From Ifrita kowaldi (Eukaryota > Chordata > Aves > Passeriformes > Cinclosomatidae): a stretch of 64,000 nt of DNA. The stretch is taken from the NCBI GenBank assembly GCA_013398055.1, contig VZRS01003983.1, positions 1-64,000 on the forward strand, read 5' to 3'. The position numbers and the translations under genes are program-made. Shown in pieces: positions 23,541-35,262 of the stretch. The notes under the pieces are model-generated. The model had not been told where the DNA came from and made no database searches. It worked only from the letters and a program-made list of their open reading frames with translations. Positions within the stretch are counted from its first letter, which is position 1, and each line of letters starts with the position of its first letter.

Positions 23541-26199
23541 GCAAGCAAAATGCTTGATGAAATATAAAGCCAGTTTGATGTAACTGGGTGAGAAAGCAGT
23601 GTTTTCTCTGTCAAAAGGTCAGGCCTGTTTTTTTCTCAATAGAAGCCCTGCAATTGTGTTTTGCTGACTTCTTATACATTCTGTATATACTGAGCACTGT
23701 ACACATGCGATACTTGGCTGGATTTCAGATGCAGTGCTAGAGGGGATTAAACAGTGGGGAATGTTTCCCCCTTAGTATTAACTTTTTATTTTAGAGAGAC
23801 TGAGCTAATTCTGCATGAACATGCCTTGAAAACAGAATGGCTCATTAAGACGTGTGCAACTCCCCATTTTGAGTTCACCCTCCAAAGAAATGGTGAAGAA
23901 CAGACTCCTCATGCTTCATATCTTTTTATCAGGCCTCTCTGAAGAGCACTTGCACATTTAGGCATAGCGTAGTGGAAATCAAAGGCAGACCAATGCTGGC
24001 AGCACAAAAAGGGAGTTGCTAGTCTTTCCTTTGGGTTTTATAATGTCAAGATGATAAAAATATGAACATCAAGTAGTACTTAATTTTTTTTCTTACTGAA
24101 AGAAAAAGAATATTTTTAGCTGTGAGAGGCTGCCAAATTATTCTGTTTTGGAATTTGTGTAGTATCTTGCTACTATTACAGAAAAATGAAAGATTTTAGC
24201 ACACATTTCTTTGGACCTCTTATTTGGGTCCTCAAGGAAACCTCAAATCCTGCACAAGAATTAGAAGAGAATCACACAGCAAACACTTGTTACTCTGAGG
24301 CAGCCTCAGTGGGTGACTACCTCCAAATGGTTGTTTTACTCTGGAGATGATACTTCTACCTTTGGTTCTAGCTTGCTGCACAAATATTTGGAACAAGTCT
24401 AAAGAAGCCTATTGAGTTGAACTGTTTATATGCAGTTCCAGGTTTTGCATCCCTCCTTTTTATACATCTGTGAATCACAGTCTGATGCTGACAGATGGGA
24501 TATGGATCACACCACCTCAGTACTGGAGGCTCCAGCTGGGTGCTCCTTCTATTGCTCATGAGAATATTAAGGTCCACATCCTGAAGAAGAGAGGGAGTGA
24601 ATCAGAAGAGGGAGCTCTAACTGTGCTAATGAGGCACGAAGGGGCTTTGTGTTGGCGTACACCAAAAGTAGGAAAAGAAGGTTCTATATCTGTTTTTCCT
24701 GAAGGAGAAGGAGTTTTATTCCTTTCTGCCCCTCTGGAAGTCATGTTTTTATCCAAGTTTAATAGCTCCCAACAGATTCTCCAGCAACATATTGTGCTGT
24801 TCTTCTTGCCTCCTCCCTCTCTCTTCTTTCCCTCCCAGGCTAACCCCAGGCATGCCACCAGCAAAGAATCAAGCTATCCAGGAATCTCTGATGGGGAAAC
24901 TTTGTTCTTTTTGCTTAAAACCTTTCATGAATTCAGTTTCTAAACCTATTGTGCAATATCATATTAATCTACACAGGAGAATATCTATGTAATGGTCTTC
25001 AGAGACATTGCAGACTTTGGAACAATATCTTTAAAGGAATCAGAACTATAAATGTTCCCAAGTAAGGCGCAAATATTGGCTGTCCCCTATAATGAAGTGA
25101 AATTCATTCACTGAGAGAGAAAAGGTTTCCTATCGTATGTGGCCTTTTGTAGGCACTTCCTTCCTTGTCTTTTTTTTCCCAAGATAAATGAAGGTTCCAA
25201 AGGAGTCAGCAAGAATGATGTTGCTTCTGCGTCCCATTGACCTGGCTTGGACATTGCCGCTGTGAGGCGCAATGGAGGAGCCTGCAGCAGGGAGCAAGGG
25301 CTTTTGTCTGCTTGGAAGCTCCAGGAGATGTTTGGTGTGCGGCACTTGGGGAAGGGCCCTTGTGTCCCATCCCAGTCCTGTTAAGTGTTGTGTTCAAAGG
25401 GATGTGCAGACTCCTTGGAAGGACCACCATGCTGACAGAACGCTCAACTTCCTGTATTTCACAATGAGTTTGTTTAATATTTCACAGGGAAAATTGCTTT
25501 CTGGAGATTAGGACTAATGGCTGTATTTTGTGCTAGACAGAAACAATCTAAGAAATGAAAAAATGGTCCTGCATTTTTAAATTCTCCTGTACGAAGGCTC
25601 CTGGGTTTTGACCAGGAGCAGGTGTTCTGCACTCTGCAGGCCTTTTTTTTTTGCTACTGGTTATCGTGTCATTAGAAATTGAATTAGTCATAACTTTTAG
25701 CCCATTGTGACTCATACAAAAGTTAATAAAAAGCTTGACTAATCACCACTGGAGGTGCCTCAGCTTTCTCTGGGGGAAATCAGTGGCCTTGACTAACACA
25801 TCCTTCTAGCATATGCAGACATACAATTGTCCAAAGCATGAGGAAGATGCTATGGCTGTGCAGGGTTGCAGGACAAGTAAGGGACGAGGAGAGAAGTGCC
25901 GAGGGATCATTCATGTGGCATAGATGGAGTTGCACTAATCAGAGGGAGATCTTAATGGATAGTAAAGCTCCAAAAAGAAAAAGTTATAAAGCACATAGCA
26001 CCACAATACCAGCTCTCTAGAGCAGTGTACTCCATGTACAGGAGTGCCCCCCAAAAGGGCTCCTGGTGACAGACTGTTTTCCTGAGGTACCTCCAAGGGC
26101 TGTTGTGGTGCTCTCTGCAGTGGGCTCTTGGTCACCCCTCTAGGGAATTCTCAGCTTGGGCTTCCAACACACAGTGCAAAGACATTTCCTAAATTGTGA

Positions 26200-26690
26200 T
26201 TTAAACAATAAATATGTCAGATCAGTGGCATCTTTTCTTACCAATTACTTCAACAGAAACCATTTTCCTTGCTAAAAATCCCTTACGTGGACACCTGCAT
26301 GTGAGTATGTGGCAGAGCTCATGGGTTGCATATAATGAGTAAGTTAATTGGAAGATTAGCAATTTCTCTTTGGGGCTGGTTTTTAATATTTTGTCATGAG
26401 TTTACTGGAAGTGTGCAGCTGAGATCTATATTACCACAATGCTTACACGTGTGACTTTTAATGGACAAAAATGAAAAGAACCTATCTTTCTGGTTAGTGA
26501 AAACCCTAATTACTCATTATTCCCTGCTCCCTCCTTTTGCACACTCCTTGGAGCCTGCTGGTGAGCTGCATAGAGGTGTTTCTTTTACAAGGGCTATTAC
26601 AGAGACACCTGTTAGGATTGATATAGTTAATACTGCATCAACATTTCCATTGATTTGGTTTATGACCCAGCTGTAAAAACTCCTTTTAGT
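26200..26690. promoter_or_regulatory. candidate conserved noncoding segment
   Basis: A repeat-free stretch with CCAATTACTTC, GAGTAAGTTAATTGG, ATTACTCATTATTCC, GGATTGATATAGTTAATACTG and CCATTGATTTGGTTTATGAC. Homeodomain and forkhead-like cores are frequent. Nothing in it resembles a gene or transposon. Confidence 0.25.
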
Positions 26691-28005
26691 CTGAGAACTG
26701 ATGAATGATGACTGAACCAAGGAGCTCAGGGAAAATAATGATTGTAACTTACTAGAAAGCAACATCAAATTAGATGAATTAGATATAAAGAAGTTTCAGA
26801 AACTTGGTTTACATATTTATAACATGAAAAATATTTATTTTTATTATGAAAGTATGAAAGTTTTTTAGATACAAAAGTCTGGTGCCTCTGTGTACATTTA
26901 AAAAAATAACTAAATCAGGGCCTTTCATGTGGAAAAACAGCTCCTGTTAGCAGTTTGGCTAATTATTTTGCATTAGGAAATTCATTGGTATTTTAGTAGC
27001 AAATTCATAAAGAGATATGATTTAAGATATAATGTCCTTTCTGTTTTGCCCAGATTAAAAAATCATTTGATACTTTCTGGGGAGGGTGGAAGAAATATCA
27101 GTGATATTTTCTCTTTGTAAGATGGGTAAGTAATATGGAAAACATAGACTTTCTGCACTACTGTTTATAAAGCAATGGCACAGAAGTTCTGTATGTTCTG
27201 TTCAGAGACAATAGATGGAAACAAGTGGCCCATGTGAAACAAGACTTTGTAAGGTGCCTCATGTACTAAATAATTTGTCTCACCATCCCCCTCCTCTCAT
27301 AGTCCAAAACCACAAAATGCAACCACATGTTTGGCTAGTAATCTTCCAAACTGTAAAGAGGACCATTAAGGGAGGGCAGATCTGTTTTTAAGCTCAAAAG
27401 GATCAACCATTACAGCAGTAACAGACCCTTCTCCAAGTGATCCGAGTGTGGGTCCCATGTCCCATCCCTTATCCAGCAAAGGTGGAGTCAAGTAATTACA
27501 GGCTGGGAGCAATTTCACCTGCAAGAGCTAGACTACAACAAAAGAAGGCAGTGGTGTCACAGGGATGTGAATTACAGAGAACCTGGTCTAAGTGTCTGAG
27601 ATAATCCATGTCCATGTGCGAGCAAAGGGTGCTGTGCGTGTGTAACTATTGGTACTGAACCAGAGCTCGTTCGTTGCACCTGACTTGGGGCAGGCACTGT
27701 TAGTTCCATTACAGTATATTGTAACCTAATATTTACACACGGAAATAACTGAGTGAATGGCCTCAGCCTGGGTGACTTATGCTACACTCATCAAGGCAGT
27801 CAATCTCCTGGAGGGTTCCAGATTTGCTTAACTCCTGTGGGTTTGCTAAATGTGATATAAATAATGGGGCTGGCATCACTTTCCTCAACAAGAAGGAAAG
27901 ACTGATTTTCATGGTAAAAAAATATCCATTTGTGAAGACAATATTGTCTAAGGTAAAATGTGAGAGCTGGGGTCTCAAAGGATGTGGAAGTTTAAGAAAA
28001 TGTGA

Positions 28006-28077
28006 GATCTGATCCAGAGTTCACTGAAGTCATGGAAAGATTTCCCTTCCCTCTATTAGTGGGTATTGAATGAGCCC
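28006..28077. repeat. fold-back (palindromic) repeat remnant
   Basis: GATCTGATCCAGAGTTCACT, GAAGTCATGGAAAGATTTCC, then AGTGGGTATTGAATGAGCCC. The two halves are imperfect reverse complements, in the style of the old sauropsid repeat that reads GATCCTG..CACTGAAGTCAATGG..CCATTGACTTCAGTGG..GGATCAG. It is diverged, with family assigned from recall of the consensus. Confidence 0.45.
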
Positions 28078-28509
28078 CTTGGATCAACAGAAACCGAGGA
28101 AGAGCCAGAAACAAGTTATCATGACAAGTCAGAGTGATGGCAACAGCACTCAGAAAAATATGAAAGTGTAATAAATGTGATGTAAAAGTAATGCTTCTAT
28201 TTTAATAGCTGGCATTTGCTCTTCTAGTCCTCTTGGTGAAGCGCCAGGGTCAAAGTATTTAATATCCATTAGGCATTTTAGTTCTGATTTTTTGATCATT
28301 ACTCACTTTTGGTAGCCCATGTTCTTTTGGTGTTCTTTGTATGATGACTATGTCAAAGTTCTTACTGGGATATTCCCTATTGGACACCACTGGTGAATTT
28401 ACTCCAAAAGGCAGCCCCTAAAAGTAAATAGATTTAGTTTATCATTTTCACATGATGAGCATGAATATATTGCAAGTATTCACTCTAAGTTTCAGGTGAC
28501 ACAGTTGGT

Positions 28510-28537
28510 TGTACACACGTGTGCACATGCACACATA
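28510..28537. repeat. alternating purine-pyrimidine tract with CACGTG core
   Basis: Twenty-eight bases alternate purine and pyrimidine without a break (mainly CA/TG with CG, TA and TG steps). They contain the palindrome CACACGTGTG, hence an E-box CACGTG at 28516-28521. Such tracts can adopt Z-DNA. Confidence 0.8.
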
Positions 28538-30904
28538 GACACAAAAGACCCATCTGTAGATTAGGAAAAAATTCTTGCAAAGAAGACTATGTCATTTATT
28601 TTATTGAGCTCGAGTTAATCATAGATTGAGCTAGTCAGTGAAGAAGCTTCTGTTTTTACAAGACAATACAGCAAAAGGCACCATGTTTTTTACAACGGTC
28701 TTCACAGCCCAGAGTTAAGATGGCATTTAGACAGCTGATTTACAACTAGTGGGAGTTAGCTATACTTTTTACCAGTGTGGGGGAGTTTTGAATACGGTAT
28801 TTAGATTTCTGCTACTCTGCAACTGGTTTGGATGCAATTTTGTGCCATGGGGTTGTTCATTACAGGTGTGTAGTCACAGTCCAGGCAAGTGGTGCTGTCT
28901 ACAATCTTCTGAGAATTTGATGGACTGGAAACCTGCTCCCTTCTGCCTGCTAAGGACCAGACTAAAAGAGTTAGGGTTGGAAGTGGAAGGACAGGTGTGC
29001 TTTAGCAGAGAATACCTGATTCCTCCTTTTCTTTCTGGGAACTTACTTGCTTCGTTTGCAAGCCAAAAAACCACATTTAATGAGTTCATAACCTACTTTA
29101 GAAAAGCCTAATTAAAGCTGAGTAAGGAGCAGGATGTCTTTATGCACCTGTGAATATAAAAGAGACTTACTTTCCTTGATCCAGCCCACCAAACATTTTC
29201 TATCCTCTTTGGATTGAAAAAAAAGGCAGAGTCATAAAAAAAAAAAAAGGTGGGAAATGCTTTTATTTAAATATTATTCAGGGGAAAAAAAATCCTTGGC
29301 ATACCAAATATCTTTTTTCTCAATCATACTTTGATAAATGTGTTCAAAAATACAATTCAGAGATCATTAATTTCATTTTACTAATTAAAATGGTACTTAT
29401 ATGTATGACATTCTGCTTTATCTTTGCCTTCTGAAACTTGTTTGTAAAACCTGTTAAATTTACATTTGAAACTAATTTTAGCATGAAGCTTATATTCAAA
29501 ATTTATTGAGTGTCTGCAATATGTTTTTGCCTTTATATAAAGGTAAATTTTTTTTCTACATCTACATGTGAGGTAGGAATAGATATAAAAGCTTTAAAAA
29601 ATGAAGAGAAGTAGCATCTAAAAACAGAACATTAAACCTGTTCCTAGCACATGACTTTTAAGACATAACATATTTTACTGAATCTTTTAATGCTGTGTAT
29701 TTCTCATATATTACCTTTCATCAAATTTCAGTCTTTTATAATCCTTACAATTTCCTGAAAAGGAAGAAAAAGTGGTAAGCATAGTTTTGTTTGATGAAAT
29801 CAAAGACTGAAGTCAGATATTTTGAGAACTAATGCATATCACTAAATGAAATCCTTTCCCATTTCTCCCAGTTTGCTATGATTTTTTCTCAGATAAGAGT
29901 TATGTTTATGACTGGAGAATCTGTCATCAATTCTTTTATATAATTTGACCTTCTGTGAATAAATGAACAAGGTAATGAACTTCAGCATAAGGAAAATCAG
30001 ACGGTTTTAAACTGCATTATATAAACCTTATAGAACATTGTATGAGAAATATAAGCACTATTCAGTCACTGAGTATTTCTTTCCATCATTCCACTGACTG
30101 CCACCCTTCCAGGCTTAAAAACTGCAAATAGGCACCTTTGTCTAATATGCAGAGTGACTTCTAAGAGCTGAGAAAGATTTCCTGCAGGGTACAGAGATCA
30201 CCAGCCTTTGAGACCAAATTATGACAAGGTCAGATCACAACCAGGGTTGTTTTCATTACTAAGTAGTGTAAGAATTACAGAGATACTTGGACACAAACAC
30301 TCATTCTCATTTTTTATTCTGGTCTGGGTGGAAGAATTAACATTGCTATTTTATTATAATATTAGTATTTTGTGCTGTAAATGCTCATCAACGTGGCAAT
30401 TGTTTGATTTTTCGTAAGCTTTTTACAAATTTTACTGTTTCAAAGGCAGTTATGTATGTCTCGAACAAAATAATTTATACAAGAGATTATTTCCCTTTTA
30501 AGTGTTTAGTAGTGATTGCCATGATGTAACATTTATGATAGATATCCTCATGACCAGGTAGAAAAACATGCAACTTACTTTTCTTAATTGAAAAGGGAAT
30601 TATGGGACTACATAATGTTTGGCAAGAGCAGTCTAGGAAAACAAAACAATGTATTTGGTATTAGAATGAAGTAATCTATATGGATTGTCCCAACTAATAA
30701 TATAGAATGCAATTTAGTGTGTGCTATAATGTCACAATGTCAATGGCATCTGATCACTCAAAGTCACAAGATGCTTTTGGTCTGAAAGGGAAAACTAGTT
30801 TTGACATTTCATCATCACATTTGTAGTCATGGTCATGATTCATGCACAGTTTTAATATGACCAACTAAAAATCTGTAGAGAATAACTTAGATAATGAAAA
30901 AATG

Positions 30905-31010
30905 GGAGGTTTATGGTTTTGTTCTTGGTGTCTTGGTTTTGTTTGGGGTTTGGTTTTTTGTTGTTCTTGTTTTTTCTTTCTTTCTTTGTTTTTTTTAGTA
31001 GTTTGATTTT
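30905..31010. repeat. T/G-rich low-complexity tract
   Basis: Dominated by TTTTG, TTTGG and TTTC units, including a (TTTC)3 run and a T-run. No transposon body was recognised next to it. Confidence 0.75.
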
Positions 31011-33232
31011 GGTTTTGGCTTTTTATATACATAAAGACCAAGATCCACTTGTAATTTCTGAATTTTTAAAAACGGTTGACTGATACAAAACCTGATTTTC
31101 TATGATGAGTGTATTATGTCCATGATACAGATCCCCTTAAAAGCTCAGGAAGGCCTCTTCAGCGTCCAGTTTAGTCACTTTTTCAAAAGAATTTCCCAGA
31201 ATTTGGCTGCCAGACTCTAAGTCTCCAGTGATCCCTTTCTCATTGCTCTGTTTTCAAGTAGTGTATCCTTTTTATGAAATTTGGCTTGGGAATGATGCTG
31301 ATCTTGACAGAAGTGAGGTGGGGATTTTAGTAGTTTGTGCCAGGACTTTGGCTGCTATTCCTGTTTTGTAATCACCTTATCTATGAGGGGTTTGTATTAC
31401 CCCATCAAACTAACCAAATAAATAAATACCCCAGTATAATGCACACCATGTTATTCTACTTTGCTAATTTCTTGAAGGATTTTTGGCTGTAGTTAGTTGG
31501 GATGATGTGTCTTTTCTCCCAGTATCATTCTTGAGGTCTAACAAGTATAATTTTTTATCTAGCTGAAGCATGTATTATGTATAAAAATTAATGACCTAAA
31601 GAGAAACCCACCAACGTCCAAACAATTAGAAAGATTCTATCCATGCTTATTAGGTCAGTCACAGAGACATGGCACTTGTGTTTAGCATTTAAACTGCTCT
31701 TCCTAATAAGCATATTCCAAATTTAATCCTCTTTCTGTCTCACTTGAGTTCAGCTTGGGTATAACTCCTCAGGTGTATTCTGTACAGACTGTGATTTAAC
31801 TGGCATACGTATTATGTCCTACCATAACCCACATCTCCAAGTGCTCTGAAGAATAAATAGACAGTTTTGAGTCCTAAGTTAGTTGTGGTTCCTTTACAAA
31901 TTACACAAGGGATAGTCAAGATGGTTTGTGGATCAAGCAAAGCAGAAATAGAGTGTGTTCACTCCGCATACTTCTATTATTTTTGTTATGTGGGTTCATA
32001 AAGCAGCAGGCTGTTTTAATCTTGCTTATGCTGACCATGTCTTATTCTATCTGTAGTCTGTGGAGTTCTTTCCAGCGACAGCTGCTTGGTGAATAACCAT
32101 GTTCTTAGCCATGATGCAGTTCTAGATTAATTTGCTTCCTACTGGGCAGGTCAGCTCTGCTACAGGTATGTGTCTGTGGAAGCTGTTAATATCACACCAA
32201 AAGTTCTGAAAAGAAAAGAATTTCAGAACCCCTTACAGTAAGAAAAGCATATTCTGTATTGGTTTTGTGAGTTAAGTTATTCAGGATTTTATTTTACTAA
32301 GCAGATTTGTGGTGGTTCATTTTATTTTTTTTTCGTATCAGATGTGCAGAAGGCAAACCTAATATAATTTGTGGAGATTCTGGCTTTGTTTAGTTGGTGG
32401 AGGCTTTTTTCTACAAAAAGGTGATGGATAGAAAAAGCCTTGCGCTCCATAGCAGGGTGCCTTGCAGCTTGGGAAGTTTCCGAGTGCTGTGCAGGTGAGT
32501 GGAACTCCCAACTCCAGTTTTGCTGTGCAGGCTTCACCTTGTGATGCACAGAGATAGTAGGAGTCCCAGAAACCAGAACATAAAGCAACAATCTGCCCAA
32601 TCTAGAAGTGTTGAGAAGAGGCAAGGTGGGAACAGAGACTGCGGCTTAAGCCCTACTCTCTGCTGCACAGAAATGCCTGTAGCAGATTCAGGACAATGAA
32701 CCAAGAGGTGAGTAAGAAATCCCTTTGAAAAGAAGTGCTAACTGTCTTCCTAACGGGTGGAGGAGAAAAATCACTTTTATCTTGTAAATTGGTTGTTGAG
32801 AGCATAATTTCTGAGGTTGGAGACCCTCATTTAACACCCCTCTCCCCAACATTTTTGTGCCTACAATCTTTCCTTGCCTAGGGGAATCAACGAATTGCAC
32901 TGTATTATTAAGAGCTAATGCTTTAGTGAATGAAAAAGGAAACAAAACAAAACAGAAATAATCTATAACCTAATTGCTTCTGACAAAGTCTGTTTTGCAT
33001 ATAGTTTTGCACCATTCCCATGCTTCTGGTTTGAGAACAGAATAAAAAAATAAGCAGATGAGCCTCTTAAATATGTTGAACATTAATATGAGAAAATGCT
33101 CTGTTGACTAAATTCCTAAGATAAATGCAGTTAGCTCAGTAGAGTTTAGGGGCATGAAAAACAAAGCAAAACTAGAGGTTTTTCTTTTTACTGCATTATT
33201 TCCTGTTGTGTGAATTTTGAGAAAAACTTGAG

Positions 33233-33248
33233 TTTCACCTAGGTGAAA
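33233..33248. promoter_or_regulatory. perfect 16-bp palindrome TTTCACCTAGGTGAAA
   Basis: The sequence is its own reverse complement across 16 bases. It contains back-to-back CACCT/AGGTG cores, the recognition core of ZEB/Snail-type repressors. It resembles the Brachyury (T-box) palindrome, but each half lacks the extra two bases of AGGTGTGAAA. Binding is inference. Confidence 0.45.
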
Positions 33249-35247
33249 TATTTCAGACAAAATGCAGGAAGTGAAACTAAGTTATAGGAAATAATTTGCA
33301 GCATCTTCAATTCTGCAACACTTATTTTACATTGCCAGAAATATTGCATCTTGTGCTCTGTAAGTTTTGCATCTGCCTGACAAATAAACAGTGATTTCAG
33401 TATTTCGACATATTTCTGAGGAAGCTGTTTTTGGTCATGTCAGTAAATTTATAATGAAATGTTTAATTTCTGAGCAGTGTATTAGGCTGTGTGCAGCTAT
33501 AAAAACTGTGTATCTTTTTGAACCCTTACAGATTCTTGCAGTGTTATGAGAAATATATATTTCATATAAAGCACTTTGACTATATCTATGACAATAAATA
33601 AAATGGCCAGAGATTGTTGTCACCTCTGATGCATAAATTATTTAGTTTCTTTACTCCTTTGCCCCCAAACGATCATACTGAGACAAATACCCAACATGTC
33701 AGCTCCTGATGATGTCCCAGCTGTAATGTAGGTCAGTGACAGTCAGTCTGGGTGAAAAATTTGTGAAGGTAAAATCCTGCCATGCCTGACTTCATGCCTT
33801 AGCCCTGGTCTGTGTATTCCTTTAGATGAGACCTAATAACTGAGTCACTATGGATAAAAGATTCCCTGATAACTTGCAATGGCGAGTAGGAAAAACAGTG
33901 TCTAAGCAGATAAGCAAATAATGGTGGTTCAGGCTTTAAAAGGAAGATGGGGTGACATAGATAACCCAGCCATAGTCTTCTCCATCATTGCTTCCCTTTG
34001 AGTAAAGGAATTGTATTTTGGAGGAGGAAAAGGAGGGGGAGGAGTACAGTCATTCATGTCTGTAACCCCCAAAGCTGCTCCTGTCAAGGTCAGTATTGCA
34101 GGAGTCTTTTATCTTAGTAATGACAACATAACCAGTTTTCTCCAAAAAAGGTGTCAGCAAGAAATTGCTCCTTGTTTTTGTTCCTGGTAAATGTAAGAGC
34201 CTGGAAGCTTCAATCTGACCTTCCAAGACTACACAGTGATCTGGTTTTGCTCCCTCCCACGCAGTGAAATAGGCAAAGGGCAGCGCAGGGCTAGCTGGGT
34301 TGGTACTATGAACATTGAGGTCAAAGAAATTCTGGAGTTTTCCCTGTTTCATTACAGAGCAGGGACAGAACATACTGGGAAATCTGCAGGATTTCCATCC
34401 TCGTTGCAGGGATAACGCAACACTTGTACTGCTTGTAGTTTAGGGGCTGAAATAGTGAAAAATTTTTCTATGTGTTCTTAGAGGGGGCGAGAGGGAAGTG
34501 ATCAGGAGCACTTTTTAATTAAACACCCCCCCTTTCCCCCCAAAACACCTGCATAGAAACTGTGCATACAGTGTACAATACATGAAATTTATCATCGCTG
34601 TGAGTAGGCTGGAGTGAGCTAAGCTTTCCAAACACTGTTCTTGCTGTGGAATGTAGCCATTCTTCATTATAGTCTTCAGGGCATAAGTATGTCTAAACCC
34701 AAAGTGTTTCATAGCATATTTTAAATAATCAGTCATCATATTAAATGTTCTCAGTGACTTCAGAGTTTCTGCATTTGAGCTACTTCTTATTGCAGAAAAA
34801 TTACACAACAACAGTAGAGAAAATAACTATTTCACCCCCAATACTAGCTCATCAAAATGTAAGTATTTTCTCCCTATTATTTTATTTCAGTGTGGGTTTT
34901 TGAAAGCATATAAAAGTGCTGGGCTTAAAAAATACAAATCTTAAACCAAACTTGTAACCAGCATTGTCCTTGGAGCTCTAGAACTAGCCTAAAAAGCAGT
35001 TTAGGGTAGAAATATAAATTCTTCTAATAGGGAAAACTGCAAATGGTAATGTTTAGATCTGTAGCATCTGTGCAATATAATTCATGTCAAATGAACTAAG
35101 TAGTGTAAGCTGGTCATTATGACTCCCAATGAAGCCAGTGGGAAGGGAAATGCTCACAGGAACACATACAAGCACAGAACAATTAATTCCTCATCTTTTA
35201 GACATGTATTTTTTAGGATGAAATGAGTTAGATATTTGAATATTTGA

Positions 35248-35262
35248 TATATATATATATAT
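35248..35262. repeat. (AT)n microsatellite, short
   Basis: About seven AT dinucleotides in an AT-rich context. Confidence 0.85.

Larger units (their letters stand above)
23138..28005. other. noncoding region
   Basis: No further exon could be paired with the 23047-23137 candidate. It contains a purine-rich tract (about 23507-23540) and the window's longest open frame (157 codons, 24470-24943). That frame has no domain, and a 102-codon frame overlaps it on the other strand. The segments 25640-25760 and 26200-26690 are repeat-free and motif-dense, so are weak conserved-element candidates. Confidence 0.55.
28078..35247. other. noncoding region
   Basis: No gene recognised. It includes an alternating purine-pyrimidine stretch at 28510-28537, T/G-rich low-complexity DNA at 30900-31030, and a perfect 16-bp palindrome at 33233-33248. 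Two consensus GTGAGT donors near 32495 and 32708 follow a slightly GC-richer stretch, but no open frame or acceptor makes an exon convincing. Open frames up to 120 codons (28749-29111) have no domain. Confidence 0.55.

Noticed and set aside
24470..24943. Longest open frame (157 codons, plus strand) as a protein gene
   Set aside because: No domain or low-complexity-free core is recognisable. A 102-codon frame overlaps on the other strand, the middle is a pyrimidine tract, and no splice or promoter context supports it.
28749..29111. 120-codon plus-strand frame
   Set aside because: No family resemblance; cysteine/tryptophan content looks random, and a second frame is open on the opposite strand.
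32410..32715. Possible noncoding exons before two GTGAGT donors
   Set aside because: Only donor-like motifs support it. No polypyrimidine acceptor or frame makes a consistent exon.
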